NCBI GenBank assembly: GCA_025716815.1
Contig: JAIXMN010000003.1
Location: 186,001-250,000, forward strand
Direction: 5' to 3'
DNA from: Dichotomocladium elegans
Taxonomy: Eukaryota; Mucoromycota; Mucoromycetes; Mucorales; Lichtheimiaceae
Length of the DNA: 64,000 nucleotides
The notes beneath the pieces were generated by a model. The model made no database searches, had not been told where the DNA came from, and worked only from the letters and a program-made list of their open reading frames with translations. Positions 47,579 through 59,400 of the stretch are shown one piece after another. The position numbers and the translations under genes are program-made. Numbering within the stretch: position 1 is the stretch's first letter; the number at the start of each line of letters is the position of its first letter.

Positions 47579-48439
47579 CTACATTTGAAGATTGGCAAAT
47601 CCTGGCTGGTGCTGGTGCTGGTGTGTATTATGTTGTTGCTGCTGAACAACTTGGTGATGTTCATTCGAGTTTGCGGGCTGATTATTGCTGCTGGTGCTGG
47701 TGCTGGTGCTGGTGCTGGTGCTGGTGCTGGTGCTGGTGGTGCTGTTGTTGTTGTTGTTACTATCAATGAATTGGCCATTTTGCAATTTCCCAGCCTTCTC
47801 TAGCTCTGCGATTTCCGCTGCAGCTATTCCCAATTTTGTAAATCCATGTTCTCTGTTTCTATAGAATAATAAGAACATACTCAGGAAACGACCACCTGGA
47901 CCACGGGGACGGCGCATGGCATGCCGGTGCCGGCTTTCGTGCAAATATGGCTTCCGTGCTCGCCCGATGCGGTTCATCTCCTCGAGTTTGAAGCGCGCTG
48001 CTCTTCGCTTGAGGATACGGTGGTATTGTTTGGCATTTACATACAGTGGTTCCTCTTCTTGGGGCTGCGGCGCTGGCGCAACGATGACCTCGCCGTTGGG
48101 TCCTCGATAAAGCGAAGTGCTAGCCTGCGGTGTCATCAGCGCTGCAGGCTTTTGAAGTAATAAAAAAAATGCTCTTAGGTCAATCTTGCCCTCTTCTACT
48201 CTCCTCCCCCCTAACGTAAGAACAAATCTTACCACCGACACATGAGGCTGATTGTATCCCGTAAGATGCCGGTCATACGATAACTGTGTACGATGTTCCT
48301 CGTTCTAAGTCCATTCTTCGATTTAACTTTACACTTCCCCTCGACACGTTCTCTGATATGCTGCACTTACCACGGTCGAAGCCGGGGGTTCCTGAGAACC
48401 AACACGACTGCTGTTACTTGTGCTGCTGTAGTCGTTCAT
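47579..48439 (-). CDS. HAP2: NF-YA / HAP2 CCAAT-binding transcription factor subunit
   Basis: Sequence-specific subunit of the NF-Y (HAP) complex, binding CCAAT boxes with the histone-fold partners NF-YB and NF-YC. Five exons; start at 48437-48439 ([16 protein letters not shown]). The core is complete: [20 protein letters not shown] (NF-YB/C interaction helix) followed by the DNA-binding [20 protein letters not shown]. After GRFL an intron of 57 nt (47824-47880) has no stop in frame, so retention would insert 19 residues between GRFL and [13 protein letters not shown]. The C-terminus is low-complexity: a (Ser-Thr) run from a hexanucleotide repeat, then Gln/His-rich sequence. Confidence 0.95.
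47688..47738. repeat. Hexanucleotide (GCTGGT)n minisatellite in NF-YA
   Basis: About eight perfect 6-bp units, read on the coding strand as ACCAGC and translated as alternating Thr-Ser. A smaller cluster of the same unit lies at about 47606-47626. Probably length-variable. Confidence 0.85.
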
Positions 48440-50331
48440 GTCCTATATTGACACATGGACATGCAAAACGCTTTGAATCTACTTGTCATGACGAGTGTCC
48501 TGAAAAATAAGAAAAAAGGCGGCTTGCGTACCTTTCTGGTTCCTGCAAAATATATTGTGCGGTGTGCGGGGGTTACTGACTGGGTACCTTGAGTGGTTAT
48601 TGGCTCAAAGGGAACTTCACAGAAGGGACGATATGATAGGATGGCTCACCTTCCAATAAGAAAACGGAAAAAAAAGGGTTTCTTCCCCAAGTCTTTTGAG
48701 AGGAGCGGGCTTCAACCGCCAGCCACTTTGCGTATGAGTGGAGCGGTGATTGAATCAATTATTTTGTGGGGGGGGGAGAGAGGAGGACTGAAATTGTATT
48801 TTTTAAATGAGTAAGCAGTGTGTATCTGCATGCTTCTTCTTTTCTTCATGACAAAGGCTGTGTTAAGCAAGATCACCGTAATACCGCCGACCTTGAAGTA
48901 CATGTTAAACAGCTTCCGAGATTTCCAAATATATAAATTATGTTATTTGTTCAGCATCGGCTGTTCCTACCCCAAATACAATGCTACTCCTCGTGCAAGC
49001 TGTTTCCAGCTGATCAAGAGTGTTAATCATGGGTCATCTCTTTGATATGTGGTCGCCTATGGTTTTCAAGAGATTCTCAATGAATCCTTGTTTTCAAGAG
49101 GGCCGAACGAGGTTTAGGTGTATTTTATTGGATATCTTGTACTCATAAATGATTATGACACTGTGGACCTTGTATGTGGTGGAAAAGGTTAGACGATTTT
49201 GATGGGTCATTGCAATAAAAGATAGCTGCCCGTCGGTTGAGGCTCTCGAAAAAAGAGCTTTTTAAACCGGGATAGCTAATGAACGCCGGCTGCCGTGTAT
49301 TCACTCTCCTTTGGCAGGGCTAGTGCCCGTCGTATCGTGCCTTCGCTGGGGAGACCACCCCAGAGTCATCAGGACGCATCCTCCCAAGACCGATACCCAT
49401 ATGAGCCAAAATTCGGGTATACTATGCCAAGATTTGTGGATTAAATAGACCAGTGAATATATCCTTACAAGTCAACTGCATACAGTCAGTATTTTCGATG
49501 CATTTCCGTTCAACTGTACCAGTAAGAGCTCTCACTTAACGAGAACACATCCCAACACCCCAAAAAGATAAAGAAAATAGGATCTGCGAGACGACTTGTA
49601 CAAATTGAACCTTGATAAAGCGCGCTTTCTTCAATTTGCCCAATTCAGACTCGTTAATAAAAGAAACGGAAATTAATTATGAAGCGATAACGCTAACTAT
49701 TCACGTGAATACAGCCTCTCTTTTCATTTTCACTTCCTTAATAAAAAAGTGAGGGAATACTGCCACATCATCCCACCGCTCTTTTCGAGAGGAGCTCAGT
49801 TTTCTCTGATGCCTCGCTCAGTTGATTGGCTTGTCTCGTGCCAATTTACTGTATGAAAGCAAAAACCAACGAACGCCGAGACGTGTTAATTGTGGCGCTG
49901 TGAATGAGTGACCGTCATTGTGAAACATGAACATTAGCTACAAGAGGACAGGTCGGTTCGTTACTATGGTTGACCAGCACACTGAGGCTATCGTCTATTC
50001 TACCTGATAACGCATTTCATTTAATAGCTATTTCGGTACATGCAGCACCGCAAAGGCTTTTAGCTGAAGAACAATACAGTAGTTGGGTCTAGTCAGCATC
50101 CATTTCCAAATGTCTTAAAGTTATTTCCATTGATCGAGACGTAAACAATGGACCATTACAATGACTCTGACCTGATCTTTTCTGGCGCAGCAGGCGCCAC
50201 CACAGGATACTTTTTCCCATCCACTCAGCCGCTCCTTTAAACTCCGTCATATGGAGTACCTTGCATCATCGCATCAAGCCCTTGGTTTTTTTTTTCTTAT
50301 CCCAATCTCATCTTTACTTTTGCTTGTGTTG
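48440..50331. other. Long intergenic region with a GC-rich hairpin island
   Basis: About 1.9 kb without a recognised coding gene. At 49280-49430 a GC-richer stretch carries several perfect inverted repeats: GGGC-TAGT-GCCC (49317-49328), CTGGGG/CCCCAG (49346-49362) and ATACCC/GGGTAT (about 49394 and 49414). The rest is AT-rich and featureless. Confidence 0.5.
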
Positions 50332-51999
50332 ATGGCTAATCAACCTAATCTAGTTGGCGAACTTGTCGTCGTTGCTCTCAAAGCAGTAAGATCCTTAAGG
50401 CTCATCTTCGTCTCTGTGAATTGGCATACTAAAGCGCGCGAGCGATATTGCACACCAGCGAGACCTCCCCAATCGTGAAGTACGTAAATGTTGTTCAAAC
50501 ATGGAATTCGCTCAAGGCCATCTAAATCGAGTTTTAGATTGTCGGGAAACAAGACCCTTTCTGTATATTCCGGCTTGGAGAAACAGCAAAGCGAACGAAG
50601 ACGGACTATCGTGGCGGACAACATCCTCTTTGGGACGACCAAGTGAGTAGTAACATGACAAGAAGAACAAAATATGTCCTAATTTTTATAATCTTGTGAC
50701 CAGGTAATCATTCCTGTGCCGAAAGGCAAGGACAAGATGCATATGCAGGTGTTTGACGAAGATGCGAGTCGCGAAGATTTGATCTCTGAGGGAGAAGTGG
50801 AACTGTCAAAAGTATTGCAGGATGGCGAGCAAGATGGTAAGCGACGGCCATTTGGATTATGGGACTAGAACGATGGGTAATATGTGCTTATTAAACTAAT
50901 TGATATTTAGGCTGGTTTCCTTTGAAGTACAGAGGAAAGCCGGCGGGTCAGATCTATTTGGAATTGACGTTCTACTCAGCAGTAAGCATGCAAGTGTGCA
51001 GGTCTGTGTGCAGCTTAAACTCACCCGTATCGATCATTTTAGCGACCTCCGCCTAAGCGCCAGCCAACTCGATTCAACAATAAGCGTACCTCGTATCAGC
51101 AACATGGGTACCATCAACAACCTCCGCCTCCGGTACCAAGCGGGTCTCACCCGGCTTCTTCTCAAGCAACAACCCAGGCACCCGCGAGACCCTCAGCAGG
51201 GCCTCCGATCTACCAACCGCCCCGGCCCAGTCATCCGCATGACCAGGCAGCACGGCCCCATATGCCCCCCGTATTAAGCCCCTCTACGTCGTCGGGCACA
51301 TCTACATCAGCCGGACCTAGTTACCCGCCCTCGAACCGGTTGTCCCCTCAGTACGCTTATCAACCCCAATCAAGCTGCCCACCTCAACACGGGTACATAC
51401 CTCAACAGACTCATTCCCCTCCCCGACCGGGATATCCCCCTCAAAATGGATACCCACCTCAGCACACATATCCTCCGCAGCATGGCCACTCACCCCAGCA
51501 GCCTCCACAGCCGCAAGCCTACCAACCCGTGACCAACATACCACAGGGAGACACACCTCTTTTAACGTCAACCTTTAGTCCGCAGCGCCCATCTCCTCCT
51601 GCATCGCAGCATGGAAGTAGGTTTTATGACCTCTCTCGCATAATAGCTTGTTGTTGATGTATACCTACTTTATTGCAAATAGGCCAGCCCCCAATGGGCT
51701 TCAATGCGCCCCCTTTTTCTCCTGCGGGATATCCTCCACCTCAGAACGGAATGCCAGGATCGACATTTGCATTTCCTGAGCCACAGCCGTATCACGGCGG
51801 ATACACCCCTTACATCAATTCCAATGGACAGCCATTTGCTGCACATCAGTCACCTTATCCGTCGCCTGCTGCAAGTGGCTATCCGCCCGCATCTGCTGCT
51901 GGTGCGGCTAATACAAATGGCTACCGGCCTGCTGGTCCTGGATATCCTCAATATGGTGGATACCCGCCTTACCAACAACCTAGCTATCCTCCGTACTAG
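50332..51999 (+). CDS. C2-domain, proline-rich protein of the Inn1/Fic1 type
   Basis: Seven exons. The N-terminal C2 domain runs GELVVVALKARDLPNREIVGKQDPFC (split over exons), then GETAKRTKTDYRGGQHPLWD, VFDEDASREDLISEGEVEL and GWFPLKYRGKPAGQIYLELTF. Exon 2 (50459-50479) is only 21 nt and codes RDLPNRE. The remaining ~330 residues are Pro/Gln/Tyr-rich with many PPQHxYxP and YPP repeats and PxxP motifs, ending QQPSYPPY. A membrane-binding C2 domain with an SH3-binding tail is the layout of the fungal ingression proteins Inn1 and Fic1, which couple the actomyosin ring to septum formation; PPQxGYPP tails also occur in other C2 proteins, so the role is probable only. Confidence 0.82.
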
Positions 52000-53466
52000 G
52001 CGACGTTTATCAGTAGCGTTTATAGATGTCATTTGTTATATGTATTATTAAGTATTGTCATAAACTAGAGCAGTTGCCTTTTTTGATCTTTTGAAGGGTT
52101 CTCTGGTTTTTTTTTATCACCGCACAAATTGGGTTGCACAGGCTCGTTAGTTGCTCAATTTGGGAATGCCAGAGCAAAACTCCATGCTGATTCAATTGGG
52201 GCATATGGATTTAGAGTGTGACCGTACCTCGTCACCCGATGATGTGGTAGACTGATCCATATTGTACGCTTCGTTGTCCTTCGTTCCTGTCGGGCAAATG
52301 GGCCCTTGTGTCGGGTACAAGGATCACGGGCATTATTATGATTTCCAAGACAGGAATAGAACAAAATGGACCCTTTAAGCGGCGTTTGAGTCAGCGGGGG
52401 GTGGAGGTTTGTTGAGGTTCTGGGTGCGCTTGGGGAGAGAGAAGAGGAGAGATAAGTGAAAGAAGGTTGAGGAATGCCATAGATAACATAAGATGAATCT
52501 CCAGGAGAAGTGGCATTTCCAGTCGTCTGGATATCACTAGCCATGCTTGGTTGGAGTCGATCATCGCGAAAATAAATCCTTTTTTAAGTAGTTGGTAAAT
52601 GGTAGGACGTTCTATGCAATTCGCTTGTGCGACATAGTTGCATCGAAAACAATGCATCCCCCCCCACGCACACACACACACACGTAACTGAAGCTAGGCA
52701 ATTTTAGGAGCGTTCCAGACTTTTTGCTTTTTCATCGCTGTTGATGATTCAGCGGAAAGCTGATTCTATTTACGCCTCTCCGTCCTTCGCATATGGTTAC
52801 TCTCTTCGATGCAAACGCCAGCTGAAAGAGAAGAGAAGAACAAGGGAAAGGAAAATACGTCATTGACCGATTTTTCTCCCCTCCCCCGAATTTTCTTTTT
52901 TTTTTTATGAGAAAAAAAAATCTGAGCATGTAACGGCGCACAGAGCGTCGGTGCGGGCGTACGGCACACGCCAGCACAAACAGCTCTTTGCAGGCTTGGA
53001 GCATCGCGGAAAGCGTAGACCAGAGTGATACGTGACGACCATAAACTGCAATGGGCGTTTCACAAAAATAAAAAAGAAGAGGAGAATCGGACAACTGGCA
53101 TAGTCGCACATGTGAGACAACTCCAGTTTTCTTTGCTTTTGGGGATGGCCAAGTGCGTGGAGGATGATTGGTACTCAGCGCATCAACACGGCTGAATGAA
53201 AGGGTGGGGGTGTTTGAGTGTGAGGCGGGCTGTCACCATTGCTTTCTTTTTGAGCAAAAAGAGCAGCGGCAATAAATATCTTTTACCTTTTATTCCGGAT
53301 CACATCACTTTCGAACTTGCATGGCCCAATTTCGGTCTATTATTTAATCCTCACGTCAGCCGCTATCGAATCGAATCTTTCTTTCCTTTGTGAGCCATCT
53401 TCCTTTACTTTGTACTTTGATATCTCCTCTCTTTCATCATTTCCCCCCTCTAACTCAATAAGCGTT
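52000..53466. other. Intergenic upstream of the histidine kinase
   Basis: About 1.5 kb. Minus-strand ORFs of up to 129 codons lack motifs. A short CA repeat lies at 52669-52683, and C- and T-rich sequence precedes the kinase start. Nothing else seen. Confidence 0.5.
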
Positions 53467-56400
53467 ATGAAACGCTCATTCACAGACGACGCTCATACGC
53501 AACATTGTAAAAAGCATTGTTCACATCCCGATCCAACCGCTGTTTCCGAACCACAATCCCGCGAACCCACCGTTGTTAGTCCAGACATTGCAATGAGTAC
53601 ATTCATCCTTCAACACATTCGCGACATGATTCGAGATCTCGATCAAGGTCATCTTGACCATTGCTTGAGCAAAAAACTGGAGCACGATACCCTGGAAAAA
53701 TTATGCCCAGAAGAGAAGGAACTCGCAACTGTCCTGGAGACGTCCCTCAAGAGCGTTGCGCAGCGACAACTTTTGCTTGAAACAGAGAATTTACGATACC
53801 GAATAGCGATACAACAACAATACCAACTTCTCACTGCTGGTCACTACGACCATCCCGACGATTTAACAACCGCGGCCATTGCTGCTAAAGCCCAATTTCC
53901 GTTAGTCCCGCTCCCCTCTCCCGCAGCATCCGCACCATCAACAGACCCTATCACTGCATCAACAAAGTTAGAGCTATCACCTGAATTACCATCATCCTCA
54001 TCAAAGCCTACCCCAGAAAACGACATCGCGACAAGTAAAGACTTTTGCATGCTGGAGAAGCTGCAACAACAGCATAATCGGAACCCCATCTTGTCAATGC
54101 CCGCCAATACTGCCGCTACCACGTCTAGTTACTTTGGTAAATTGGTTCATCGCCCTCCTTGTATAACAGACTCTCATGGACCCCTATCTCCTAACCTAGC
54201 CGTATCAAACAATGCGCCAACAACACCGTCTATCACTCCCCCGGTCGCCTGTCCTCCCCCTTCGTCGTCTACGTCTTATCCTTCCATCTATAGCTCTCTC
54301 TCAAAAGCTCTTATAACTTTCCCGCCCACTCCCGCCAGTGCTGCCGCAGACACCGTCGTATGCCCTGATTGTGTCGTACAGGCTGTCAAGGTGGCCTCGT
54401 CTGTATTTGCCGGTCAACTTGATCAACGGATCACCTGCAAACATGAGCGGTGTGTTTCTGGTCCGGTGGATTCCGCCTCGCCGATTAATATGCTCAAGGA
54501 CGCTGTCAACGGCATGATTGACCGGCTGAAGAGCGTTGCGGACCAGGCCATGTACGTTGCTCACGAAACTGCAGTTAATGGCAAACTCGGTGTTCAGGCA
54601 CGATGCGACCGCGAGATGAAGGGTGTCTGGCGTGATTTTATTCTCAACCTCAACGGCATGACTCGCAACCATCTTGAGCAGGTCCGTGATATTGCAGACG
54701 TATCTACCGCCATTGCAGCCGGTGATCTGAGCAAATCAATGACTGTCCCTGTCAAAGGCGAAACTTTATTGCTTAAGAATACATTTAATACCATGGGTAT
54801 GAAAAGCACAGTTTTATTTCGAATTTCTGGATAAGGGAACACCAAACTCATTATTATCTTTTCCTAAAAAAAAAAAAAAAAAACCAAAAAAAAAAAAAAC
54901 TAGTAAACAAATTGAACTTATTTGCCTCTGAGGTGTCCCGTGTGGCACACGATGTGGGCACCGAGGGCAAACTGGGGGCTCAAGCCACGGTGCATGGCGC
55001 CGATGGAATATGGAAGGAGCTTACAGACAATGTCAACACAATGGCCACCAACCTCACCAACCAGGTCCGGGATATTGCCCAAGTGTCCAAATCTGTTGCA
55101 AAGGGCGATCTCACAAAGAAGGTCACTGTCGAAGTCAAGGGGGAAATGCTCGATTTAAAGAATACTATCAATACGATGGTTGACCAGGTAGAACACCACC
55201 AATTTTCGGCTGGATTGTTATACTAAAGCGAAACATGGGAAATTGTTTTTGAACGTAAAGTTGTCGACTTTTGCGACTGAAGTAACTCGTGTGTCACTTG
55301 AGGTCGGCACGGAAGGAAAGCTTGGCGGACAGACGGTCGTCCAAGACGTCGGCGGCACGTGGAAAGACCTGACGGACAATGTCAACATGATGGCATTCAA
55401 AATCACCAGTCAGGTTCGCGATATTGCTGTTGTAGCCAAGGCAGTCGCCCAGGGTGATCTCGGCAAAAAGGTCACTGCCGATGCCCAAGGCGAGGTTCTC
55501 GAACTCAAAAATACTATGAACACGATGGTAAAAATTATGCTGCTATTCTCCAAATACGGAAAAAAGTAACACAAGTTATGCATCTAGGTGGACCAATTAA
55601 GACTCTTCTCGGCTGAGGTTCGCAGAGTCTCCCTCGAGGTCGGTGTAGAGGGAAAACTTGGTGGACAGGCCGTCGTCAAGGATGTGGGAGGCACATGGAA
55701 GGATCTCACCGATAACGTCAACACCATGGCTGCCAACCTGACAACCCAGGTCCGGTCCATTGCTGGCGTCACAAAGGCGGTTGCCATGGGCGATCTGAGT
55801 AAGAAGATCGAGGTCGAAACCAGCGGCGAGATTCTAGACCTCAAAAATACTGTCAACGACATGGTCGATCAGCTGCGCGTGTTTTCTACAGAAGTCACCC
55901 GAGTTGCTAAAGAAGTTGGCACGGAGGGCAAACTCGGTGGTCAAGCCGTCGTACCCAACGTTGGTGGCACCTGGAAGGATCTCACCTACAACGTCAACAC
56001 GATGGCTGCGAACCTCACAACTCAAGTCCGTTCAATTGCTCAGGTCACAAAGGCGGTTGCGAATGGTGACCTTTCAAAGAAGGTCACTGTCAACGTCAGC
56101 GGGGAGATCTCAGACCTCAAAGATACCGTCAACAACATGGTCGATCAGCTTCGGGTGTTTGCCTCGGAAGTAACACGTGTGGCCCGCGAAGTCGGTACCG
56201 ATGGCAAACTTGGCGGTGAGGCAGTCGTTCCGAACGTGAGCGGCACCTGGAAGGACCTCACTGACAATGTCAACACCATGGCTGCGAATCTCACAACTCA
56301 GGTACGATCGATTGCACAGGTCACGAAAGCCGTAGCCAAGGGCGATCTGAGTAAAAAAATCGATGTTGAAACCCGAGGAGAGATTTTGGATCTGAAAATC

Positions 56401-59400
56401 ACCGTCAACAACATGGTCGATCAGCTGAACGTATTTGCTGCAGAAGTGACACGCGTGGCGCGCGAGGTTGGCACAGACGGAAAACTCGGCGGCCAAGCCT
56501 ATGCGCCAAACGTCGATGGTACCTGGAAGGACCTCACTGACAACGTCAATCACATGGCAGCCAACCTGACAACGCAGGTGCGATCGATCGCTGAGGTCAC
56601 GAAGGCTGTAGCATTGGGAGACCTGAGCAAGAAGATCGAAGTCGAATCGGGCGGCGAAATTTTGGAGCTCAAGAATATTGTCAATAACATGGTCGATCAG
56701 CTGCGCGTCTTCGCATCGGAGGTCACTCGCGTGTCTAAAGAAGTCGGCACCGAAGGAAAATTGGGTGGCCAGGCCGTTGTGCGAGGAGTTGCTGGTACAT
56801 GGCATGAGCTTACGGATAACGTGAACATCATGGCTGCGAACTTGACAGCCCAAGTGCGATCCATCAAGGAAGTTACCAAGGCTGTTGCCCTCGGCGATCT
56901 CAGCAAGAAGATCGAAGTCGAGTCAGGCGGCGAAATTTTGGAGCTCAAGAATATTGTCAATAACATGGTCGATCAGCTTCGGATATTCGCTTCAGAGGTC
57001 ACACGTGTTGCGAGGGAGGTGGGCACCGATGGCAAACTGGGCGGCCAGGCTGTGGTCAAGGATGTTGCTGGCACCTGGAAGGACCTTACGGATAACGTGA
57101 ATATCATGGCAGGCAATCTTACGACCCAGGTCCGCTCGATTGCAGAAGTAACAAGGGCCGTTGCCGACGGCGACTTGAGAAAAAAAATCGAAGTCGAATC
57201 TGGCGGCGAGATTCAGGAGCTTAAGAACTACGTCAACGACATGGTCGACCAGTTGCGCGTCTTTTCTACTGAAGTTACTCGTGTTGCCCGTGAGGTTGGA
57301 ACAGACGGAAAGCTCGGTGGCCAAGCAGTTGTTAAAGGTGTAGGCGGAACCTGGTACGAACTCACGAATAGCGTAAACACAATGGCAGCCAACTTGACTG
57401 CTCAGGTCCGATCGATCGCCGAGGTCACCAAGGCTGTCGCGCTTGGCGATCTAAGTAAGAAGATTGAGGTCGAATCGGGTGGTGAGATCTTGGAGCTCAA
57501 GAACTACGTCAACGACATGGTTGACCAGCTGCGTGTCTTTGCATCTGAGGTAACGCGTGTTGCGCGCGAAGTCGGCACGGATGGCAAGCTCGGCGGTCAG
57601 GCTGAAGTCTATGGTGTCGCTGGCACATGGAAGGACCTGACGGACAACGTGAACACCATGGCTGCCAATCTCACAAGCCAAGTGCGGTCCATCGCCGAAG
57701 TGACTAAAGCAGTTGCACTTGGTGACCTTAGCAAGAAAATCGAAGTCGAATCTGGTGGCGAAATCCAGGAGCTGAAAAACTACGTGAATGACATGGTCGA
57801 TCAATTGCGTGTCTTTTCTACTGAGGTTACTCGTGTTGCTCGTGAGGTCGGCACTGAGGGCAAGCTCGGCGGCCAAGCAGTCGTAAAAGGCGGCGCTGGC
57901 ACATGGAAGGATCTTACGGATAATGTCAATACCATGGCTGCCAATCTCACATATCAGGTGCGTTCCATCGCCGAAGTCACCAAGGCCGTTGCCCTTGGCG
58001 ATCTGAGTAAAAAGATTGAGGTTGAGTCAGGTGGTGAGATTTTGGAGCTCAAGAATTACGTCAACGACATGGTCGACCAGCTGCGTGTCTTTGCCTCTGA
58101 GGTAACGCGTGTTGCGCGTGAGGTCGGCACAGATGGCAAACTTGGTGGTCAGGCTGAGGTCTATGGTGTCGCTGGCACATGGAAGGATCTGACGGACAAC
58201 GTGAACACCATGGCTGCCAATCTCACGAGCCAAGTGCGGTCCATCGCCGAAGTCACTAAAGCAGTTGCACTCGGTGATCTTAGCAAGAAAATCGAAGTCG
58301 AGTCAGGTGGTGAGATCTTGGAGCTCAAGAATTACGTCAACGACATGGTCGACCAGCTGCGTGTCTTTGCCTCTGAGGTAACGCGTGTTGCGCGTGAGGT
58401 CGGCACAGATGGCAAACTTGGTGGTCAGGCTGAGGTCTATGGTGTCGCTGGCACATGGAAGGATCTGACGGACAACGTGAACACCATGGCTGCCAATCTC
58501 ACAAGCCAAGTGCGGTCCATCGCCGAAGTGACTAAAGCAGTTGCACTCGGTGACCTTAGCAAGAAAATCGAAGTCGAATCTGGTGGCGAAATCCAGGAGC
58601 TGAAAAACTACGTGAATGACATGGTCGATCAATTGCGTGTCTTTTCTACTGAGGTTACTCGTGTTGCTCGTGAGGTCGGCACTGAGGGCAAGCTCGGCGG
58701 CCAAGCAGTCGTAAAAGGCGGCGCTGGCACATGGAAGGATCTTACGGATAATGTCAATACCATGGCTGCCAATCTCACATACCAGGTGCGTTCCATCGCC
58801 GAAGTCACCAAGGCCGTTGCCCTTGGCGATCTGAGTAAAAAGATTGAGGTTGAGTCAGGTGGCGAGATCTTGGAGCTCAAGAACTATGTCAACGACATGG
58901 TTGACCAGCTGCGTGTCTTTGCCTCTGAGGTAACGCGTGTTGCGCGTGAGGTCGGCACGGATGGCAAGCTCGGCGGTCAGGCTGAGGTCTATGGTGTCGC
59001 TGGCACATGGAAGGATCTGACGGACAACGTGAACACCATGGCTGCTAATCTTACGAGCCAAGTACGGTCCATCGCCGAAGTCACTAAAGCAGTTGCACTC
59101 GGTGATCTTAGCAAGAAAATCGAAGTCGAGTCAGGTGGTGAGATCTTGGAGCTCAAGAACTACGTCAACGACATGGTTGACCAGCTGCGTGTCTTTGCCT
59201 CTGAGGTAACGCGTGTTGCGCGCGAAGTCGGCACGGATGGCAAGCTCGGCGGTCAGGCCGAGGTCTATGGCATTGCCGGTACATGGAAGGACGTGACAGA
59301 CAATGTTAATACCATGGCTGCCAATCTCACGTCCCAAGTACGATCCATCAAAGAGGTTACAAAGGCTGTGGCCCTTGGAGACTTGAGCAAGAAAATTGAA

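Noticed and set aside
49340..49375. Hammerhead-ribozyme-like pattern on the minus strand: CTGATGA, hairpin, CGAAG
   Set aside because: Stem II is offset, GAAA is replaced by GAAG, and no flanking stems I and III close around a cleavage site.
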